Assembly (NCBI RefSeq): GCF_002261345.1
Contig: NZ_NEVT01000003.1
Location: forward strand, 682,001-746,000
Direction: 5' to 3'
Source of the DNA: Bordetella genomosp. 2
Lineage (GTDB): Bacteria; Pseudomonadota; Gammaproteobacteria; Burkholderiales; Burkholderiaceae_B
DNA: 64,000 bases
Under the pieces are notes generated by a model, which did not search any database, was not told the DNA's origin, and saw only the letters and a program-made list of their open reading frames with translations. Below, in pieces: positions 26,590 to 38,025 of this stretch (its first letter is position 1; every line of letters begins with the position of its first letter). The position numbers and the translations under genes are program-made.

Positions 26590-27043
26590 CGGCGGCGACC
26601 GCGCGCGCCCGCGCGGCGTCGAAGCGGCGGCGCAACAGATCTTCCAATTGGGCCGCACCGGCATGGTCCGGCACATAGTCGGCGCCGGCCGCCTCGACGG
26701 CTTCGCGCAAGCCGGCCGGCGCTTGCGGCCGGGCGCGCAGGTTCCAGATCAGCTTGCCGCGCACTTCGACCCCCACCTGGCCGTCGCTGAAGCGCTCCAG
26801 CGTGCGGTCTATTTCGCGCGCGGCCGGCAAGGCCAGCAGCAGCAGGTCCGATTCCAGCAAAGCCTCCTGGGCCGACACGGCCAGCGTGGCGCTGCCGCGA
26901 AAAGGCTCGCAGTGCGCCGGCACCTTGTCGAACACCGTCAGCGCCAGGTCCGGCAACCCGCTGGCCAGCAGCCGGCGCGCCGCCGCGCTGCCCGTGGCGC
27001 CGAGCCCGATGATGCCAATGCGCGCGACCGGGGGCGTGTTCAC
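26573..27043 (-). CDS. Rossmann-fold NAD(P)-binding protein, hydroxyacid-dehydrogenase half
   Basis: 156 residues. It starts with the dinucleotide loop GIIGLGATGSAAARRLLASG and has LLESDLLLLALPAAREID, as in the N-terminal domain of 6-phosphogluconate / 3-hydroxyisobutyrate dehydrogenases. The helical C-terminal domain with the catalytic Lys is absent, so it is about half the usual length. Its start overlaps the thioesterase stop by 4 bases. It may be a degenerate remnant or a genuine single-domain protein. Confidence 0.65.
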   Translation of the reverse strand: MNTPPVARIGIIGLGATGSAAARRLLASGLPDLALTVFDKVPAHCEPFRGSATLAVSAQEALLESDLLLLALPAAREIDRTLERFSDGQVGVEVRGKLIWNLRARPQAPAGLREAVEAAGADYVPDHAGAAQLEDLLRRRFDAARARAVAAAMLGA

Positions 27044-27468
27044 GGCGCTGGCACCGACCAGGTGCTGACCACGTGCGCCACGGGGTCGGGCGCATGCTCG
27101 CCGCGCAGGATCACTTCGCCGGCGGCCAGGCGGCCGGTCTTGAGCAGGCGGGCCTCGGCAATGACCGCGCCGGGCGGGCTCTTGCGCAGGAAGTTGATGG
27201 TCAGGCTGGCGGTCACCGCGCCGGCCTGGCCGGTGGCGCCCACCACCGCGGCATACAGGGCCAGATCGGCCAGGCCCATCAGCATGGGGCCCGCCACGAT
27301 GCCGCCCAGGCGCTGGTGCGCCGCGCGGGCGGGCAGCACGGCCCGCGCGGTGCCGGGGCCGATATCGGTGATCTCCACGCCCAGCACTTCGGCAAATGGA
27401 TGCTGTTCGGCCAGCAGACGGTGGAAATCCGCCAGACTGATGCGGGCAGCGGCAGGGGAGTGCGTCAT
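27040..27468 (-). CDS. PaaI-type hotdog acyl-CoA thioesterase
   Basis: 142 residues, one hotdog domain: HPFAEVLGVEITDIGPGTARAVLPA, RLGGIVAGPMLMGLADLALYAAV (catalytic-loop position, with Asp on the long helix) and TASLTINFLRKSPPG. It hydrolyses acyl- or aryl-acyl-CoA thioesters. It lies 1 base after the TetR stop and overlaps the following gene, so all three are one operon under the TetR regulator. Confidence 0.88.
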   Translation of the reverse strand: MTHSPAAARISLADFHRLLAEQHPFAEVLGVEITDIGPGTARAVLPARAAHQRLGGIVAGPMLMGLADLALYAAVVGATGQAGAVTASLTINFLRKSPPGAVIAEARLLKTGRLAAGEVILRGEHAPDPVAHVVSTWSVPAP

Positions 27469-27469
27469 G

Positions 27470-28078
27470 TCAGCGTTGCTCCAGTGTGGTGCAGTAGCGG
27501 TCCAGCAGGCCGGCGGCGCGCTGCTCCAGCGACTTGAGCCGGCGTGTATGGAAAAGCAGCAGCAGGCCCATCAAATAAGTGAACACCTGCATCTGCTCGG
27601 CGGCGATGGTCTCGGCGGACCACGACTTGGCCGCCCGCAGCCCGTCGCCCAGCAGGTCCACGCAGTCGCGCAGGCGGCGGTTGAGCCGTGCATCCGCTTC
27701 GCGCCCGAGGCCGCGCGGCCCGAGCCCCTGGAACAAGTACATCCCCAGGGAAAACTCGGTGGAGCGTTCGGCGTAGTAATGAAAGAAGGCCTCGATGACG
27801 CGGCGCGGCGCCGTATCGGCGGGGCCGGGCAGCGCCGCCTCCAACTGGACGTGCAGCCGGCGTAGCGATTCTTCCAGCAGCTCGGCGTAGATGTCTTCCT
27901 TGCCGGCGAACCAGGGGTAGATGGCGCCCGTAGTGCACCCGGCTTCCTTGGCGATGGCCCGCACGGTGGTCTTTTCCAGGCCGTCGCGTTCGAAGACCCG
28001 CTGCGCGGCCTGCAGGATGAGCTGACGGCGCGCGGCGGTGAGCCGCTGGGCGTGGGTGAGGGGCGTGGTATCGGACAT
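27470..28078 (-). CDS. TetR-family regulator
   Basis: 202 residues from the ATG at 28078 (MSDTTPLTHAQRLTAARRQL). The helix-turn-helix is clear: RRQLILQAAQRVFERDGLEKTTVRAIAKEAGCTTGAIYPWFAGKEDIYAELLEE (read in sections, residues 17-72). The C-terminal part is helical and variable. It heads an operon with a thioesterase and an NAD-binding protein, suggesting response to an acyl-CoA or fatty acid. A perfect palindrome at 28130-28144 is a likely self-operator. Confidence 0.9.
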   Translation of the reverse strand: MSDTTPLTHAQRLTAARRQLILQAAQRVFERDGLEKTTVRAIAKEAGCTTGAIYPWFAGKEDIYAELLEESLRRLHVQLEAALPGPADTAPRRVIEAFFHYYAERSTEFSLGMYLFQGLGPRGLGREADARLNRRLRDCVDLLGDGLRAAKSWSAETIAAEQMQVFTYLMGLLLLFHTRRLKSLEQRAAGLLDRYCTTLEQR

Positions 28079-28536
28079 GGCAGGCTGGCCGAACGGTCGT
28101 GCCGCCAGTATATAGCAGCGCTCCGAATTAATAACGCTGTTATTGAAGTGCGCAAAAGGCTGCATGCCATATCTTTATCGTGCAGCCGATATACATGTAT
28201 CGAGTCTATGCTGGAATGTATCCAGTATTGTTTCGCGTTACTTAGGCAATGCCCGCTTTCCTGGGGGAAAAGTAGCCAAACCGGTTGGGAAACGGCGCGA
28301 ATATTGGGCTACATCGACATCAAGGGTAAACACCGATGTGTTTCTGGTCGGACACGTCTGATGTTGCAAGATCCCAACAACGTTCCCCCGGGAGGGGCAT
28401 TTTTCGGGGGTCTACCATAGCCAGTCCCAGGGTTTTTTGATGCAATAGCGTCAACTTCCCTTCGCGGAGTTAGGGGGGCGGCAGGCCGATTCAAGCATTG
28501 CTGCTCTTGTCACTCAAATCAACGGAGATTTCTTAA
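28079..28536. other. Long intergenic region before the porin gene
   Basis: 458 bases with no convincing gene, clearly richer in A+T than its neighbours. The left part has the TetR palindrome and a leftward TATACT/TATATA for the tetR gene. The rest (about 28200-28530) is the leader of the highly expressed porin: several A/T stretches, a CCCCCGGGAGGGG inverted stretch near 28385 followed by a T-run, and a GGAGATTT ribosome site before the ATG. A 122-codon frame at 28052-28420 lacks coding character. Confidence 0.6.
28130..28144. promoter_or_regulatory. Palindromic candidate TetR operator
   Basis: AATAAC-GCT-GTTATT, perfect 6-base arms, 52 bases upstream of the tetR start and in the -35 area of a leftward TATACT. 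The position fits autorepression. Confidence 0.45.
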
Positions 28537-29655
28537 ATGAAAAAGACTCTGCTCGCTGCCGCCCTGCTCGCCGGTTTCGCCGGTGTGGCCCAGGCAGAAA
28601 CCTCGGTGACGCTGTACGGCATCATCGATACCGGTATCGGCTACAACAAGGTCAAGGGCGACGGTTTCGATGGCAGCCGCATCGGCATGATCAACGGCGT
28701 GCAGAACGGTTCGCGCTGGGGCCTGCGTGGCACCGAAGATCTGGGTGACGGCCTGCAAGCCGTGTTCCAGCTGGAAAGCGGTTTCAACTCCGGCAACGGT
28801 AACTCCGCCCAGGGCGGCCGCCTGTTCGGCCGTCAAGCCACCATCGGTCTGCAAAGCGACAGCTGGGGCCGTCTGGACTTCGGTCGTCAAACCAACATCG
28901 CCTCGAAGTACTTCGGCTCGATCGATCCGTTCGGCGCCGGCTTCGGCCAGGCCAACATCGGCATGGCCTTCAGCGCGATGAACACGGTTCGCTGGGACAA
29001 CATGGTCATGTACCAGACCCCGTCCTACAGCGGCTTCCAGTTCGGCGTTGGCTACTCGTTCAGCGTTGATGATGGCGCCGGCAGCGATCGCGTCGGCTTC
29101 CGCACCGCCGACAACGTCCGTGGCATCACCACCGGTCTGCGCTACGTGAATGGCCCGCTGAACGTCGCTCTGTCGTACGACCAGCTGAACGCCAGCAACA
29201 ACCAACTGCAAGACGAAGTCGACGCCACCCCGCGTTCGTACGGCATCGGCGCTTCGTACGACTTCGAAGTGGTCAAGCTCTCGCTGGCCTACGCCCGCAC
29301 CACCGACGGCTGGTTCGGCGGCCAAGGCATCAGCGGCCTGCAGCTGGCCACCGGTGAAGACGACCTCGGCGTGAACGTGTTCGCCGACGGCTTCAAGGCC
29401 AACTCGTACCTGGTCGGCCTGACCGCCCCCATCGGCGGCGCCAGCAAGCTGTTCGGTTCGTGGCAGATGGTTGACCCGAGCAACGACAAGCTGACCGGCG
29501 GCGAAGAGAAGATGAACGTCTTCTCGCTGGGCTACACCTACGACCTGTCCAAGCGTACCAACCTGTACGCCTACGGTTCGTACGCCAAGAACTACGCGTT
29601 CCTGGACGACGTGAAGAGCACGGCTGTCGGCGTCGGTATCCGTCACCGCTTCTAA
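28537..29655 (+). CDS. Major outer-membrane porin (Gram-negative type, OmpC-like)
   Basis: 372 residues with a signal peptide (MKKTLLAAALLAGFAGVAQA). The mature protein starts ETSVTLYGIIDTGIGY, the first strand of beta-proteobacterial trimeric porins; GSRWGLRGTEDLGDGLQAVFQLESGF and GRLFGRQATIGL are further conserved strands, and it ends in Phe (VGIRHRF), the assembly signal for the Bam complex. It forms a general diffusion channel. Codon use is strongly biased to GGT/CGT-type codons compared with its neighbours, a mark of very high expression. A double hairpin with a T-run follows. Confidence 0.95.
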   Translation: MKKTLLAAALLAGFAGVAQAETSVTLYGIIDTGIGYNKVKGDGFDGSRIGMINGVQNGSRWGLRGTEDLGDGLQAVFQLESGFNSGNGNSAQGGRLFGRQATIGLQSDSWGRLDFGRQTNIASKYFGSIDPFGAGFGQANIGMAFSAMNTVRWDNMVMYQTPSYSGFQFGVGYSFSVDDGAGSDRVGFRTADNVRGITTGLRYVNGPLNVALSYDQLNASNNQLQDEVDATPRSYGIGASYDFEVVKLSLAYARTTDGWFGGQGISGLQLATGEDDLGVNVFADGFKANSYLVGLTAPIGGASKLFGSWQMVDPSNDKLTGGEEKMNVFSLGYTYDLSKRTNLYAYGSYAKNYAFLDDVKSTAVGVGIRHRF

Positions 29656-29694
29656 TCGGCTGCGGGGCGCAAGCCTCGCTTCGATTCCGAGCTC

Positions 29695-29718
29695 GCGCCC
29701 GGACCTCGGTCCGGGCGC
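29695..29718. repeat. Perfect inverted repeat just before the porin terminator
   Basis: GCGCCCGGACC-TC-GGTCCGGGCGC, 11-base arms. It lies directly in front of the T-rich hairpin at 29721 and may add to termination or protect the 3' end of the porin mRNA. Confidence 0.6.
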
Positions 29719-29720
29719 AG

Positions 29721-29747
29721 AAAGCCACCCTGCGGGGTGGCTTTTTT
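29721..29747 (+). terminator. Rho-independent terminator of the porin gene
   Basis: Stem AAAGCCACCC with its complement, 4-base loop TGCG, then a run of six T. It separates the porin from nuoA. Confidence 0.9.
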
Positions 29748-29818
29748 GTTCCTGCCGCACGTCAACAGTTCTCTGTTTTAGAGGGCCTGGGTTCAGCGGA
29801 CAGTCACTTGGCAAATGC

Positions 29819-29824
29819 TACAAT
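29819..29824 (+). promoter_or_regulatory. Candidate -10 of the nuo operon promoter
   Basis: TACAAT preceded by TGC (extended -10 form), 31 bases before the nuoA ATG and 72 bases after the porin terminator. The -35 match is poor (CGGACA at 16 bases). Confidence 0.45.
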
Positions 29825-29855
29825 CTGAAGGTTTGCGCATTTGACGGACGCCAGA

Positions 29856-30215
29856 ATGAACCTGCAACAGTATTTTCCCGTCCTGCTGTTCATCGTAGTG
29901 GCAACCCTCATCGGGTTTGCCCTCCTGACAGCGGGTTCGCTCCTGGGGCCGCGGCGTCCCTATGCCGAGAAGCTCTCGGCCTACGAATGCGGCTTCGAAG
30001 CCTTCGAAGACGCCCGCATGAAGTTCGATGTGCGCTACTACCTGGTCGCCATCCTCTTCATCCTGTTCGACCTCGAAATCGCCTTCCTGTTTCCCTGGGC
30101 CATCGCCCAGGGCACCGTCGGCCTAGTCGGCTTCTGGACCGTCATGGTCTTCCTGGCCGTCCTGACGGTGGGCTTCATCTACGAATGGAAAAAGGGCGCG
30201 CTGGACTGGGAATGA
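29856..30215 (+). CDS. nuoA: NADH-quinone oxidoreductase subunit A
   Basis: 119 residues, three membrane helices. [39 protein letters not shown] (in sections) is the universal NuoA loop and second helix, including the Cys used in active/deactive studies. It is a membrane-arm subunit of complex I at the quinone-site junction. The ATG at 29856 ([13 protein letters not shown]) is the family start. First of fourteen nuo genes in the order A to N. Confidence 0.97.
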   Translation: MNLQQYFPVLLFIVVATLIGFALLTAGSLLGPRRPYAEKLSAYECGFEAFEDARMKFDVRYYLVAILFILFDLEIAFLFPWAIAQGTVGLVGFWTVMVFLAVLTVGFIYEWKKGALDWE

Positions 30216-30249
30216 TCCCCGGCCTTCCCGCACGCTATCAGAGACGAAA

Positions 30250-30726
30250 ATGGCTATAGACGGCATCCTCAAGCAAGGTTTCATCACTACCAGTGCCGAC
30301 AAGTTCCTGAACTGGGCAAAGACCGGCTCGATGTGGCCCATGACCTTCGGTCTGGCCTGTTGCGCGGTCGAAATGATGCACGCCGGCGCGGCGCGCTACG
30401 ACCTCGACCAGTTCGGCATCATCTTCCGTCCCAGCCCGCGCCAGTCCGACCTCATGATCGTGGCCGGCACCCTGTGCAACAAGATGGCGCCGGCGCTGCG
30501 CAAGGTCTACGACCAGATGCCGGAGCCGCGCTGGGTGGTGTCCATGGGCTCGTGCGCCAACGGCGGCGGCTACTACCACTACTCGTATTCGGTCGTGCGC
30601 GGCTGCGACCGCATCGTGCCGGTCGACGTCTACGTGCCGGGCTGTCCGCCCACCGCCGAGGCCCTGGTCTATGGGCTGCTGCAAATGCAGAACAAGATCC
30701 GCCTGACCAACACCATTGCCCGCTGA
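30250..30726 (+). CDS. nuoB: NADH-quinone oxidoreductase subunit B
   Basis: 158 residues carrying cluster N2, the last iron-sulfur centre before quinone. The ligands are in [11 protein letters not shown] (adjacent Cys pair), [14 protein letters not shown] and [11 protein letters not shown]. It sits in the connecting arm of complex I. A GAGACG site precedes the ATG, 34 bases after nuoA. Confidence 0.97.
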   Translation: MAIDGILKQGFITTSADKFLNWAKTGSMWPMTFGLACCAVEMMHAGAARYDLDQFGIIFRPSPRQSDLMIVAGTLCNKMAPALRKVYDQMPEPRWVVSMGSCANGGGYYHYSYSVVRGCDRIVPVDVYVPGCPPTAEALVYGLLQMQNKIRLTNTIAR

Positions 30727-30789
30727 CCGCGGCGCGCCGGCCAGCCGTGCCGGCGGCCCCCGTCAGCATACCGGTTTATCAAAGCGTAC

Positions 30790-31419
30790 ATGACGATGAC
30801 CAGGCTCGAAACCCTGAAACACAACCTGCAGGCCGCGCTCGGCCCGGACCTCGCCCTGACCGAGGCGCTCGGCGAACTGACCCTGGAAGTCTCCGCCGAC
30901 CAATGGATCCCCATCTGCAACAAGCTGCGCACCGACGCCAGCCTGAGCTTCGAAACCTGCATCGACCTGTGCGGCGTGGACTACCTCACCTGGGGCAACG
31001 GCACGCGCCAGGTCCCTGAAGAAAAAACCGGGGGCGTGCAGCGTTCGCGCTTCGCGGTGGTGGTGCATCTGCTGTCCATCGCCCATAACTGGCGCCTGCG
31101 CGTGCGCACCTGGGCGCCGGACGACGACTTTCCCATGGTGGCGTCGCTGGTCGACTGCTGGCCCGGCCTGAACTGGTTCGAGCGCGAAGCCTTCGACCTG
31201 TTCGGCATCGTCTTCGAGGGCCATCCCGACCTGCGCCGCATCCTCACCGACTACGGCTTCATCGGCCATCCCTTCCGCAAGGACTTCCCCCTGTCGGGCA
31301 CGGTCGAAATGCGCTACGACCCCGAGCAAAAGCGCGTCATCTACCAGCCGGTCACCATCGACCCGCGCGAGATCACGCCGCGTGTCGTGCGTGAAGACTC
31401 CTACGGCATGGGGCGTTAA
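30790..31419 (+). CDS. nuoC: NADH-quinone oxidoreductase subunit C
   Basis: 209 residues of the 30 kDa subunit: [26 protein letters not shown]-type strand, and the signature [43 protein letters not shown]. It is a peripheral-arm subunit next to NuoD. It is a separate gene here, unlike the NuoCD fusion of E. coli. It lies 63 bases after nuoB and 3 bases before nuoD. Start at the first of two close ATGs. Confidence 0.97.
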   Translation: MTMTRLETLKHNLQAALGPDLALTEALGELTLEVSADQWIPICNKLRTDASLSFETCIDLCGVDYLTWGNGTRQVPEEKTGGVQRSRFAVVVHLLSIAHNWRLRVRTWAPDDDFPMVASLVDCWPGLNWFEREAFDLFGIVFEGHPDLRRILTDYGFIGHPFRKDFPLSGTVEMRYDPEQKRVIYQPVTIDPREITPRVVREDSYGMGR

Positions 31420-31422
31420 ATC

Positions 31423-32679
31423 ATGGCAGAAATCAAGAATTACACCCTGAACTTCGGCCCGCAGCACCCGGCCGCGCACGGCGTGCTGCGTCTGGTGCTC
31501 GAGCTCGACGGCGAAGTCATCCAGCGCGCCGATCCGCACATCGGCCTGCTGCACCGCGCCACCGAGAAACTGGCCGAGCACAAGACCTACATCCAGGCGC
31601 TGCCCTACATGGACCGCCTCGACTACGTGTCCATGATGTGCAACGAGCACGCCTACGTCATGGCCATCGAGAAGCTGCTGGGCATCGAGCCGCCGCTGCG
31701 CGCGCAATACATCCGCGTCATGTTCGACGAGATCACGCGCCTGCTCAACCACCTCATGTCGCTGGGCTCGCACGCGCTCGACGTGGGCGCCATGGCGGTG
31801 TTCCTGTATGCCTTCCGCGAGCGCGAAGACCTGATGGACTGCTACGAGGCGGTCTCGGGCGCGCGCATGCACGCGGCCTACTACCGTCCGGGCGGCGTCT
31901 ACCGCGACCTGCCCGACACCATGCCGCAGTACGGCGAGGGCAGCAAATACCGCGGCGAGAAAGACCTGCGCATCATGAACGACGCGCGCTCCGGCTCGCT
32001 GCTCGATTTCATCGAGGACTTCACCAACCGGTTCCCGGCCTGCGTCGACGAATACGAGACCCTGCTCACCGACAACCGCATCTGGAAGCAGCGCCTGGTG
32101 GGCATCGGCGTGGTCGACCCCGAGCGCGCCAAGGCGCTGGGCTTCACTGGCCCCATGCTGCGCGGCTCCGGCGTCGCCTGGGACCTGCGCAAGATGCAGC
32201 CGTACGAAGTCTACGACCTGGTCGAATTCGACGTGCCCGTGGGCGTCAACGGCGACTGCTACGACCGCTACCTGGTGCGCATCGCCGAAATGCGCGAAAG
32301 CAACCGCATCATCCGCCAGTGCGTGGAATGGCTGCGCAACAACCCGGGCCCGGTCATGATCGAGAACCACAAGGTCGCCCCGCCCAAGCGCACCGACATG
32401 AAAACCAACATGGAAGAGCTCATCCATCATTTCAAGCTCTTCACCGAAGGTTTCCACGTGCCCCCCGGCGAGGCGTTCTCGTCGGTCGAGCATCCCAAGG
32501 GCGAGTTCGGCATCTACCTGGTGTCCGACGGCGCCAACAAGCCCTACCGCCTGAAGATTCGGGCGCCGGGGTTTGCCCATTTGCAATCGCTCGATGAAAT
32601 GGCGCGCGGCCACATGATCGCCGACGCCGTCACCATCATCGGCACGCAGGACATCGTTTTCGGCGAGATCGACCGCTGA
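31423..32679 (+). CDS. nuoD: NADH-quinone oxidoreductase subunit D
   Basis: 418 residues of the 49 kDa subunit that forms the quinone cavity with NuoB. The N-terminal [21 protein letters not shown] loop holds the quinone-contacting His; the family signature [15 protein letters not shown] and the C-terminal [18 protein letters not shown] are intact. The related [NiFe]-hydrogenase cysteines are absent, as expected. The ribosome site is weak, so translation may be coupled to nuoC, 3 bases upstream. Confidence 0.97.
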   Translation: MAEIKNYTLNFGPQHPAAHGVLRLVLELDGEVIQRADPHIGLLHRATEKLAEHKTYIQALPYMDRLDYVSMMCNEHAYVMAIEKLLGIEPPLRAQYIRVMFDEITRLLNHLMSLGSHALDVGAMAVFLYAFREREDLMDCYEAVSGARMHAAYYRPGGVYRDLPDTMPQYGEGSKYRGEKDLRIMNDARSGSLLDFIEDFTNRFPACVDEYETLLTDNRIWKQRLVGIGVVDPERAKALGFTGPMLRGSGVAWDLRKMQPYEVYDLVEFDVPVGVNGDCYDRYLVRIAEMRESNRIIRQCVEWLRNNPGPVMIENHKVAPPKRTDMKTNMEELIHHFKLFTEGFHVPPGEAFSSVEHPKGEFGIYLVSDGANKPYRLKIRAPGFAHLQSLDEMARGHMIADAVTIIGTQDIVFGEIDR

Positions 32680-32718
32680 TCCACCAGCGCGAACGCCCGC
32701 ATAATCCGGATTCAAACT

Positions 32719-33218
32719 ATGCTGCTTTCCGAACAGGCCTACCAGAAAATCGATCGGGAACTCGCCAAGTTCCCGGCCGACCAGCGGCAGTCGGCCATCA
32801 TGGCTTCGCTTGCCATCGCGCAAGAAGAAAAGGGCTGGTTGCCCCCCGAAGTCCTTGAAGACGTGGCCAATTACATCGGCGTGCCGCCCATCGCGGTGCA
32901 GGAAGTCGCCACGTTCTACAACATGTTCGATACCAAGCCGGTCGGCAAGCACAAGATCGCGGTCTGCACGAACCTGCCCTGTGCCTTGCGCGACGGCGAA
33001 AAGGCCGGCGACTACCTCAAGCGCAAGCTCGGTGTCGACTACCGCGAAACCACCCCCGACGGCCAGTTCACGCTGGTCGAGGGCGAATGCATGGGCGCCT
33101 GCGGCGACGCTCCCGTGCTGATCGTCAACAACAAGCATATGTGCGTGCGCATGACCGAAGAAAAGCTCGATGCGCTGGTGCAGGGCCTGAAGGCGCAAGG
33201 CGCCCAAGGAGAATCGGC

Positions 33219-33222
<4 letters not shown>
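32719..33222 (+). CDS. nuoE: NADH-quinone oxidoreductase subunit E
   Basis: 167 residues of the 24 kDa thioredoxin-like subunit that holds the 2Fe-2S cluster N1a. Its four Cys are in [11 protein letters not shown] and [12 protein letters not shown]. It forms the NADH-dehydrogenase tip with NuoF and NuoG. Its stop overlaps the nuoF start (ATGA). Confidence 0.97.
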
Positions 33223-34586
<1,364 letters not shown>

Positions 34587-34601
34587 GTTCCAGGAACAGC
34601 A

Positions 34602-36929
34602 ATGGTTGAATTAACCGTCGACGGCAACAAGGTCGAAGTCCCCGAGGGCAGCATGGTGATGCATGCGGCCCAGAAGCTCGGCCTGTACGTGCCTCATTTC
34701 TGCTACCACAAGAAACTGTCCATCGCGGCCAACTGCCGCATGTGCCTGGTTGAAGTGGAAAAGGCGCCCAAGGCGCTGCCGGCCTGCGCCACGCCGGCCA
34801 CCAATGGCATGGTGGTGCACACCTGCTCCGAGAAGGCCAAGGCCGCGCAGAAGTCGGTCATGGAATTCCTGCTCATCAACCACCCGCTCGACTGCCCGAT
34901 CTGCGACCAGGGCGGCGAATGCCAGCTGCAGGACCTGGCCGTGGGCTACGGCGGCTCCTCCTCGCGCTATCGCGAGGAAAAGCGCGTGGTGTTCCACAAG
35001 GACCTCGGCCCGCTGGTGTCGGCCGAAGAGATGACCCGCTGCATCCACTGCACCCGCTGCGTCCGCTTCGGCCAGGAAATCGCCGGCGTCATGGAGCTGG
35101 GCATGCTGGGCCGCGGCGAGCACTCCGAGATCACCACCTTCGTGGGCCGCTCGGTCGAGTCCGAACTGTCGGGCAACATGATCGACCTCTGTCCCGTGGG
35201 TGCGCTGACTTCCAAGCCGTTCCGCTACAGTGCCCGCACCTGGGAACTGGCGCGTCGCCGCTCGGTCAGCCCGCACGACAGCCTGGGCGCCAACCTGGTG
35301 GTCCAGGTCAAGGGCGACCGCGCCATGCGCGTGGTGCCGTTCGAGGACGAGGCCCTGAACGAATGCTGGATCAGCGACCGCGACCGCTTCTCGTACGAAG
35401 GCCTCAACAGCGAAGACCGCCTGGCGGCGCCGATGATCAAGGGCGCCGACGGCAAGTGGCAGGAAGCCTCCTGGGCCGATGCCCTGCAGGCGGTGGCGCA
35501 GGGCCTGTCGCGCGTGCGCGACAGCCACGGCGGCGGCCAGATCGGCGCCCTGGCGGCCGAATACGCCACCACTGAAGAATTCGCCTTGCTGGGCCGCCTG
35601 GTGCGCGCCCTGGGCTCCGAGAACATCGATTTCCGCCTGCGCCAGACCGACCCGGCCTTCGACGCCGCCCTGACCGGCGCGCCGTGGCTGGGCATGCCGG
35701 TGGCCGACCTCGACACGCTCGACCGCGTGCTGGTGGTGGGGTCGTTCCTGCGCAAGGACCACCCCCTGATGGCGCAGCGCCTGCGCCAGGCGGCCAAGCG
35801 CGGCACCCAGATCCTGCTGGTCGACAGCGCCGCCGACGACCCGCTCATGCCGGTGGCCGCGCGCGTCACGGTCGCCCCGTCCGGCCTGCCGGCCGCGCTG
35901 GCAGCCATCGCCGTGGCGCTGGCCCAGGCCAAGGAACAGCCCGTGCCGGCCGAGTTCGCCGCCGTCACGCCCGACGAAAACGCCAAGCTCGTGGCCGCCA
36001 GCCTGGCCTCGGGCAGCAATACCGCGGTGCTGCTGGGCAACATGGCGGTGGCTTCGCCGCAGGCCGCGCTGCTGGCCGCCAATGCGCGTTGCGTGGCCGA
36101 CCTGGCCGGCGGCCGTTTCGGCTTCCTGACCTCCGGCGGCAACACGGTGGGCGGCTACCTGGCCGGCGCCGTGCCGGGGCAGGGCGGCAAGACCGCCGCC
36201 GCCATGCTGGCCGAGCCGCTCAAGGCCTATATCGTGCTGCATGCCGAGCCGGCGCTGGACGCCGATAACGGCCCGCAAGCCGTGGCCGCCCTGCGCGGCG
36301 CCGAATTCGCCGTGGCGCTCACGCCCTATGCGTCGGCCGCGCAGGACTGGGCCGATGTCATGCTGCCCGTCGCGCCGTTCACCGAAACCTCGGGCACCTT
36401 CGTCAATGCGCAGGGCCTGCCGCAGAGCTTCAAGGGCACGGTCGCGCCGCTGGGCCAGAGCCGTCCGGCCTGGAAGGTCCTGCGCGTGCTGGGCAACGTG
36501 CTGCAGCTGCAGGGCTTCGACGACGAGACCTCCGAGTCGGTGCGCGACACCGCCCTGGCCGGCGGTGTCGAAGGCCGCCTGTCCAACGACATCAAGGCGC
36601 CGCTCGGGCTGGGCCAGCCCCTCGCCGGCCTGGAGCGCGTCGCCGACGTGCCCATCTACCGCAGCGACGCCATCGTGCGGCGTTCCGAGCCGCTGCAGGC
36701 GGCGCCGGCCTCGCGCCCGCCCACCGCGCGCCTGAACGGCCGCACGCTGGCCGAGCTGGGCCTGGCGGCGGGCGTCAAGGTACGGGTCTCCGGGGCCGCC
36801 GGTTCGGTCGAGCTCGAAACCGTCCAGGACGACGCCGTGGCCGATCGTGCCGTGCGCATCGCGGCGGCTTTCGAACAAACCGCCGCCCTGGGCGGCGCCT
36901 TCGGTGAAATCAGCTTGGAGCGTGCCTGA
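34602..36929 (+). CDS. nuoG: NADH-quinone oxidoreductase subunit G
   Basis: 775 residues of the 75 kDa subunit. The N-terminal ferredoxin domain has Cys in [20 protein letters not shown] and LPACATP (N1b); [18 protein letters not shown] carries further ligands; [18 protein letters not shown] and IDLCPVGAL bind later clusters. The molybdopterin-oxidoreductase-like domain from about residue 220 is structural only. AGGAAC precedes the ATG. Confidence 0.97.
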   Translation: MVELTVDGNKVEVPEGSMVMHAAQKLGLYVPHFCYHKKLSIAANCRMCLVEVEKAPKALPACATPATNGMVVHTCSEKAKAAQKSVMEFLLINHPLDCPICDQGGECQLQDLAVGYGGSSSRYREEKRVVFHKDLGPLVSAEEMTRCIHCTRCVRFGQEIAGVMELGMLGRGEHSEITTFVGRSVESELSGNMIDLCPVGALTSKPFRYSARTWELARRRSVSPHDSLGANLVVQVKGDRAMRVVPFEDEALNECWISDRDRFSYEGLNSEDRLAAPMIKGADGKWQEASWADALQAVAQGLSRVRDSHGGGQIGALAAEYATTEEFALLGRLVRALGSENIDFRLRQTDPAFDAALTGAPWLGMPVADLDTLDRVLVVGSFLRKDHPLMAQRLRQAAKRGTQILLVDSAADDPLMPVAARVTVAPSGLPAALAAIAVALAQAKEQPVPAEFAAVTPDENAKLVAASLASGSNTAVLLGNMAVASPQAALLAANARCVADLAGGRFGFLTSGGNTVGGYLAGAVPGQGGKTAAAMLAEPLKAYIVLHAEPALDADNGPQAVAALRGAEFAVALTPYASAAQDWADVMLPVAPFTETSGTFVNAQGLPQSFKGTVAPLGQSRPAWKVLRVLGNVLQLQGFDDETSESVRDTALAGGVEGRLSNDIKAPLGLGQPLAGLERVADVPIYRSDAIVRRSEPLQAAPASRPPTARLNGRTLAELGLAAGVKVRVSGAAGSVELETVQDDAVADRAVRIAAAFEQTAALGGAFGEISLERA

Positions 36930-36930
36930 C

Positions 36931-38004
36931 ATGGAATGGCTCAATGTTCTTGAAAGCCACGGTCAGGCCTTGCTGGGGCCGACGGCCTGGCTGGTGCTCT
37001 GGACGATCGTGAAGATCGTCGTCATCGCCGTGCCCATCATTCTCTGCGTGGCCTATCTCACCTACTGGGAACGCAAGATGATCGGCTGGATGCACGTGCG
37101 CCTCGGGCCGACCCGCGTCGGCTTCCGGGGCCTGCTGCAGCCGTTCGCCGACGTGTTCAAGCTGCTCACCAAGGAAGTGGTGGTTCCCACCCAGGCCAAC
37201 AAGGTGCTGTTCGTGGTGGCCCCGGTGGTCACCCTGATGCCGGCGCTGGCCGCCTGGGCGGTGGTGCCGTTCGGGCCCGAAGTGGTGCTGGCCAACGTCA
37301 ATGCCGGGCTGCTCTACGTCATGGCCATCACCTCCATCGGCGTCTACGGCGTCATCGTGGCGGGCTGGGCGTCGAACTCCAAGTACGCGTTCCTGGGCGC
37401 GCTGCGCGCCTCGGCCCAGATGGTCTCGTACGAACTGGCCATCGGCTTCGTGCTGGTGACCGTGCTGCTGGTGTCGGGCAGCCTGAACATGTCCGAGATC
37501 GTGCTGGGCCAGACCCGCGGCTGGTTCGCCGAGCGCGGCCTGACCTTCCTGTCCTGGAACTGGCTGCCGCTGCTGCCGCTGTTCGTCATTTACGTGATCT
37601 CGGCCGTGGCCGAGACCAACCGCCACCCCTTCGACGTGGTGGAAGGCGAATCCGAGATCGTGGCCGGCCACATGGTCGAGTACTCGGGCATGGCATTCGC
37701 GCTGTTCTTCCTGGGCGAATACGCCAACATGATCCTGCTGTCCTGCATGGCCTCGATCATGTTCCTGGGCGGCTGGACGTCCCCGATCGACATCGCGCCG
37801 CTGACCTGGATCCCGGGCTGGATCTGGCTGGGCATCAAGACATTCTTCGTGGTCTCGCTGTTCGTGTGGTTCCGCGCGTCGTTCCCGCGCTACCGCTACG
37901 ACCAGATCATGCGTTTGGGCTGGAAGATTTTCATCCCGCTGACCGGCGTATGGCTGGTCGTGGTGGCGATCTGGATGCAGACGCCCTGGAACATTTGGCG
38001 CTGA
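36931..38004 (+). CDS. nuoH: NADH-quinone oxidoreductase subunit H
   Basis: 357 residues, eight membrane helices, lining the quinone entry path. Signature loops: [38 protein letters not shown] and [28 protein letters not shown] (in sections). The start [15 protein letters not shown] is directly after the nuoG stop with one base between. Confidence 0.97.
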   Translation: MEWLNVLESHGQALLGPTAWLVLWTIVKIVVIAVPIILCVAYLTYWERKMIGWMHVRLGPTRVGFRGLLQPFADVFKLLTKEVVVPTQANKVLFVVAPVVTLMPALAAWAVVPFGPEVVLANVNAGLLYVMAITSIGVYGVIVAGWASNSKYAFLGALRASAQMVSYELAIGFVLVTVLLVSGSLNMSEIVLGQTRGWFAERGLTFLSWNWLPLLPLFVIYVISAVAETNRHPFDVVEGESEIVAGHMVEYSGMAFALFFLGEYANMILLSCMASIMFLGGWTSPIDIAPLTWIPGWIWLGIKTFFVVSLFVWFRASFPRYRYDQIMRLGWKIFIPLTGVWLVVVAIWMQTPWNIWR

Positions 38005-38025
38005 TGCGCCAAGCTGAGGCAGGAT

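Noticed and set aside
28052-28420. 122-codon frame in the porin leader
   Set aside because: No ribosome site, codon use unlike neighbours, and it overlaps the start of tetR.
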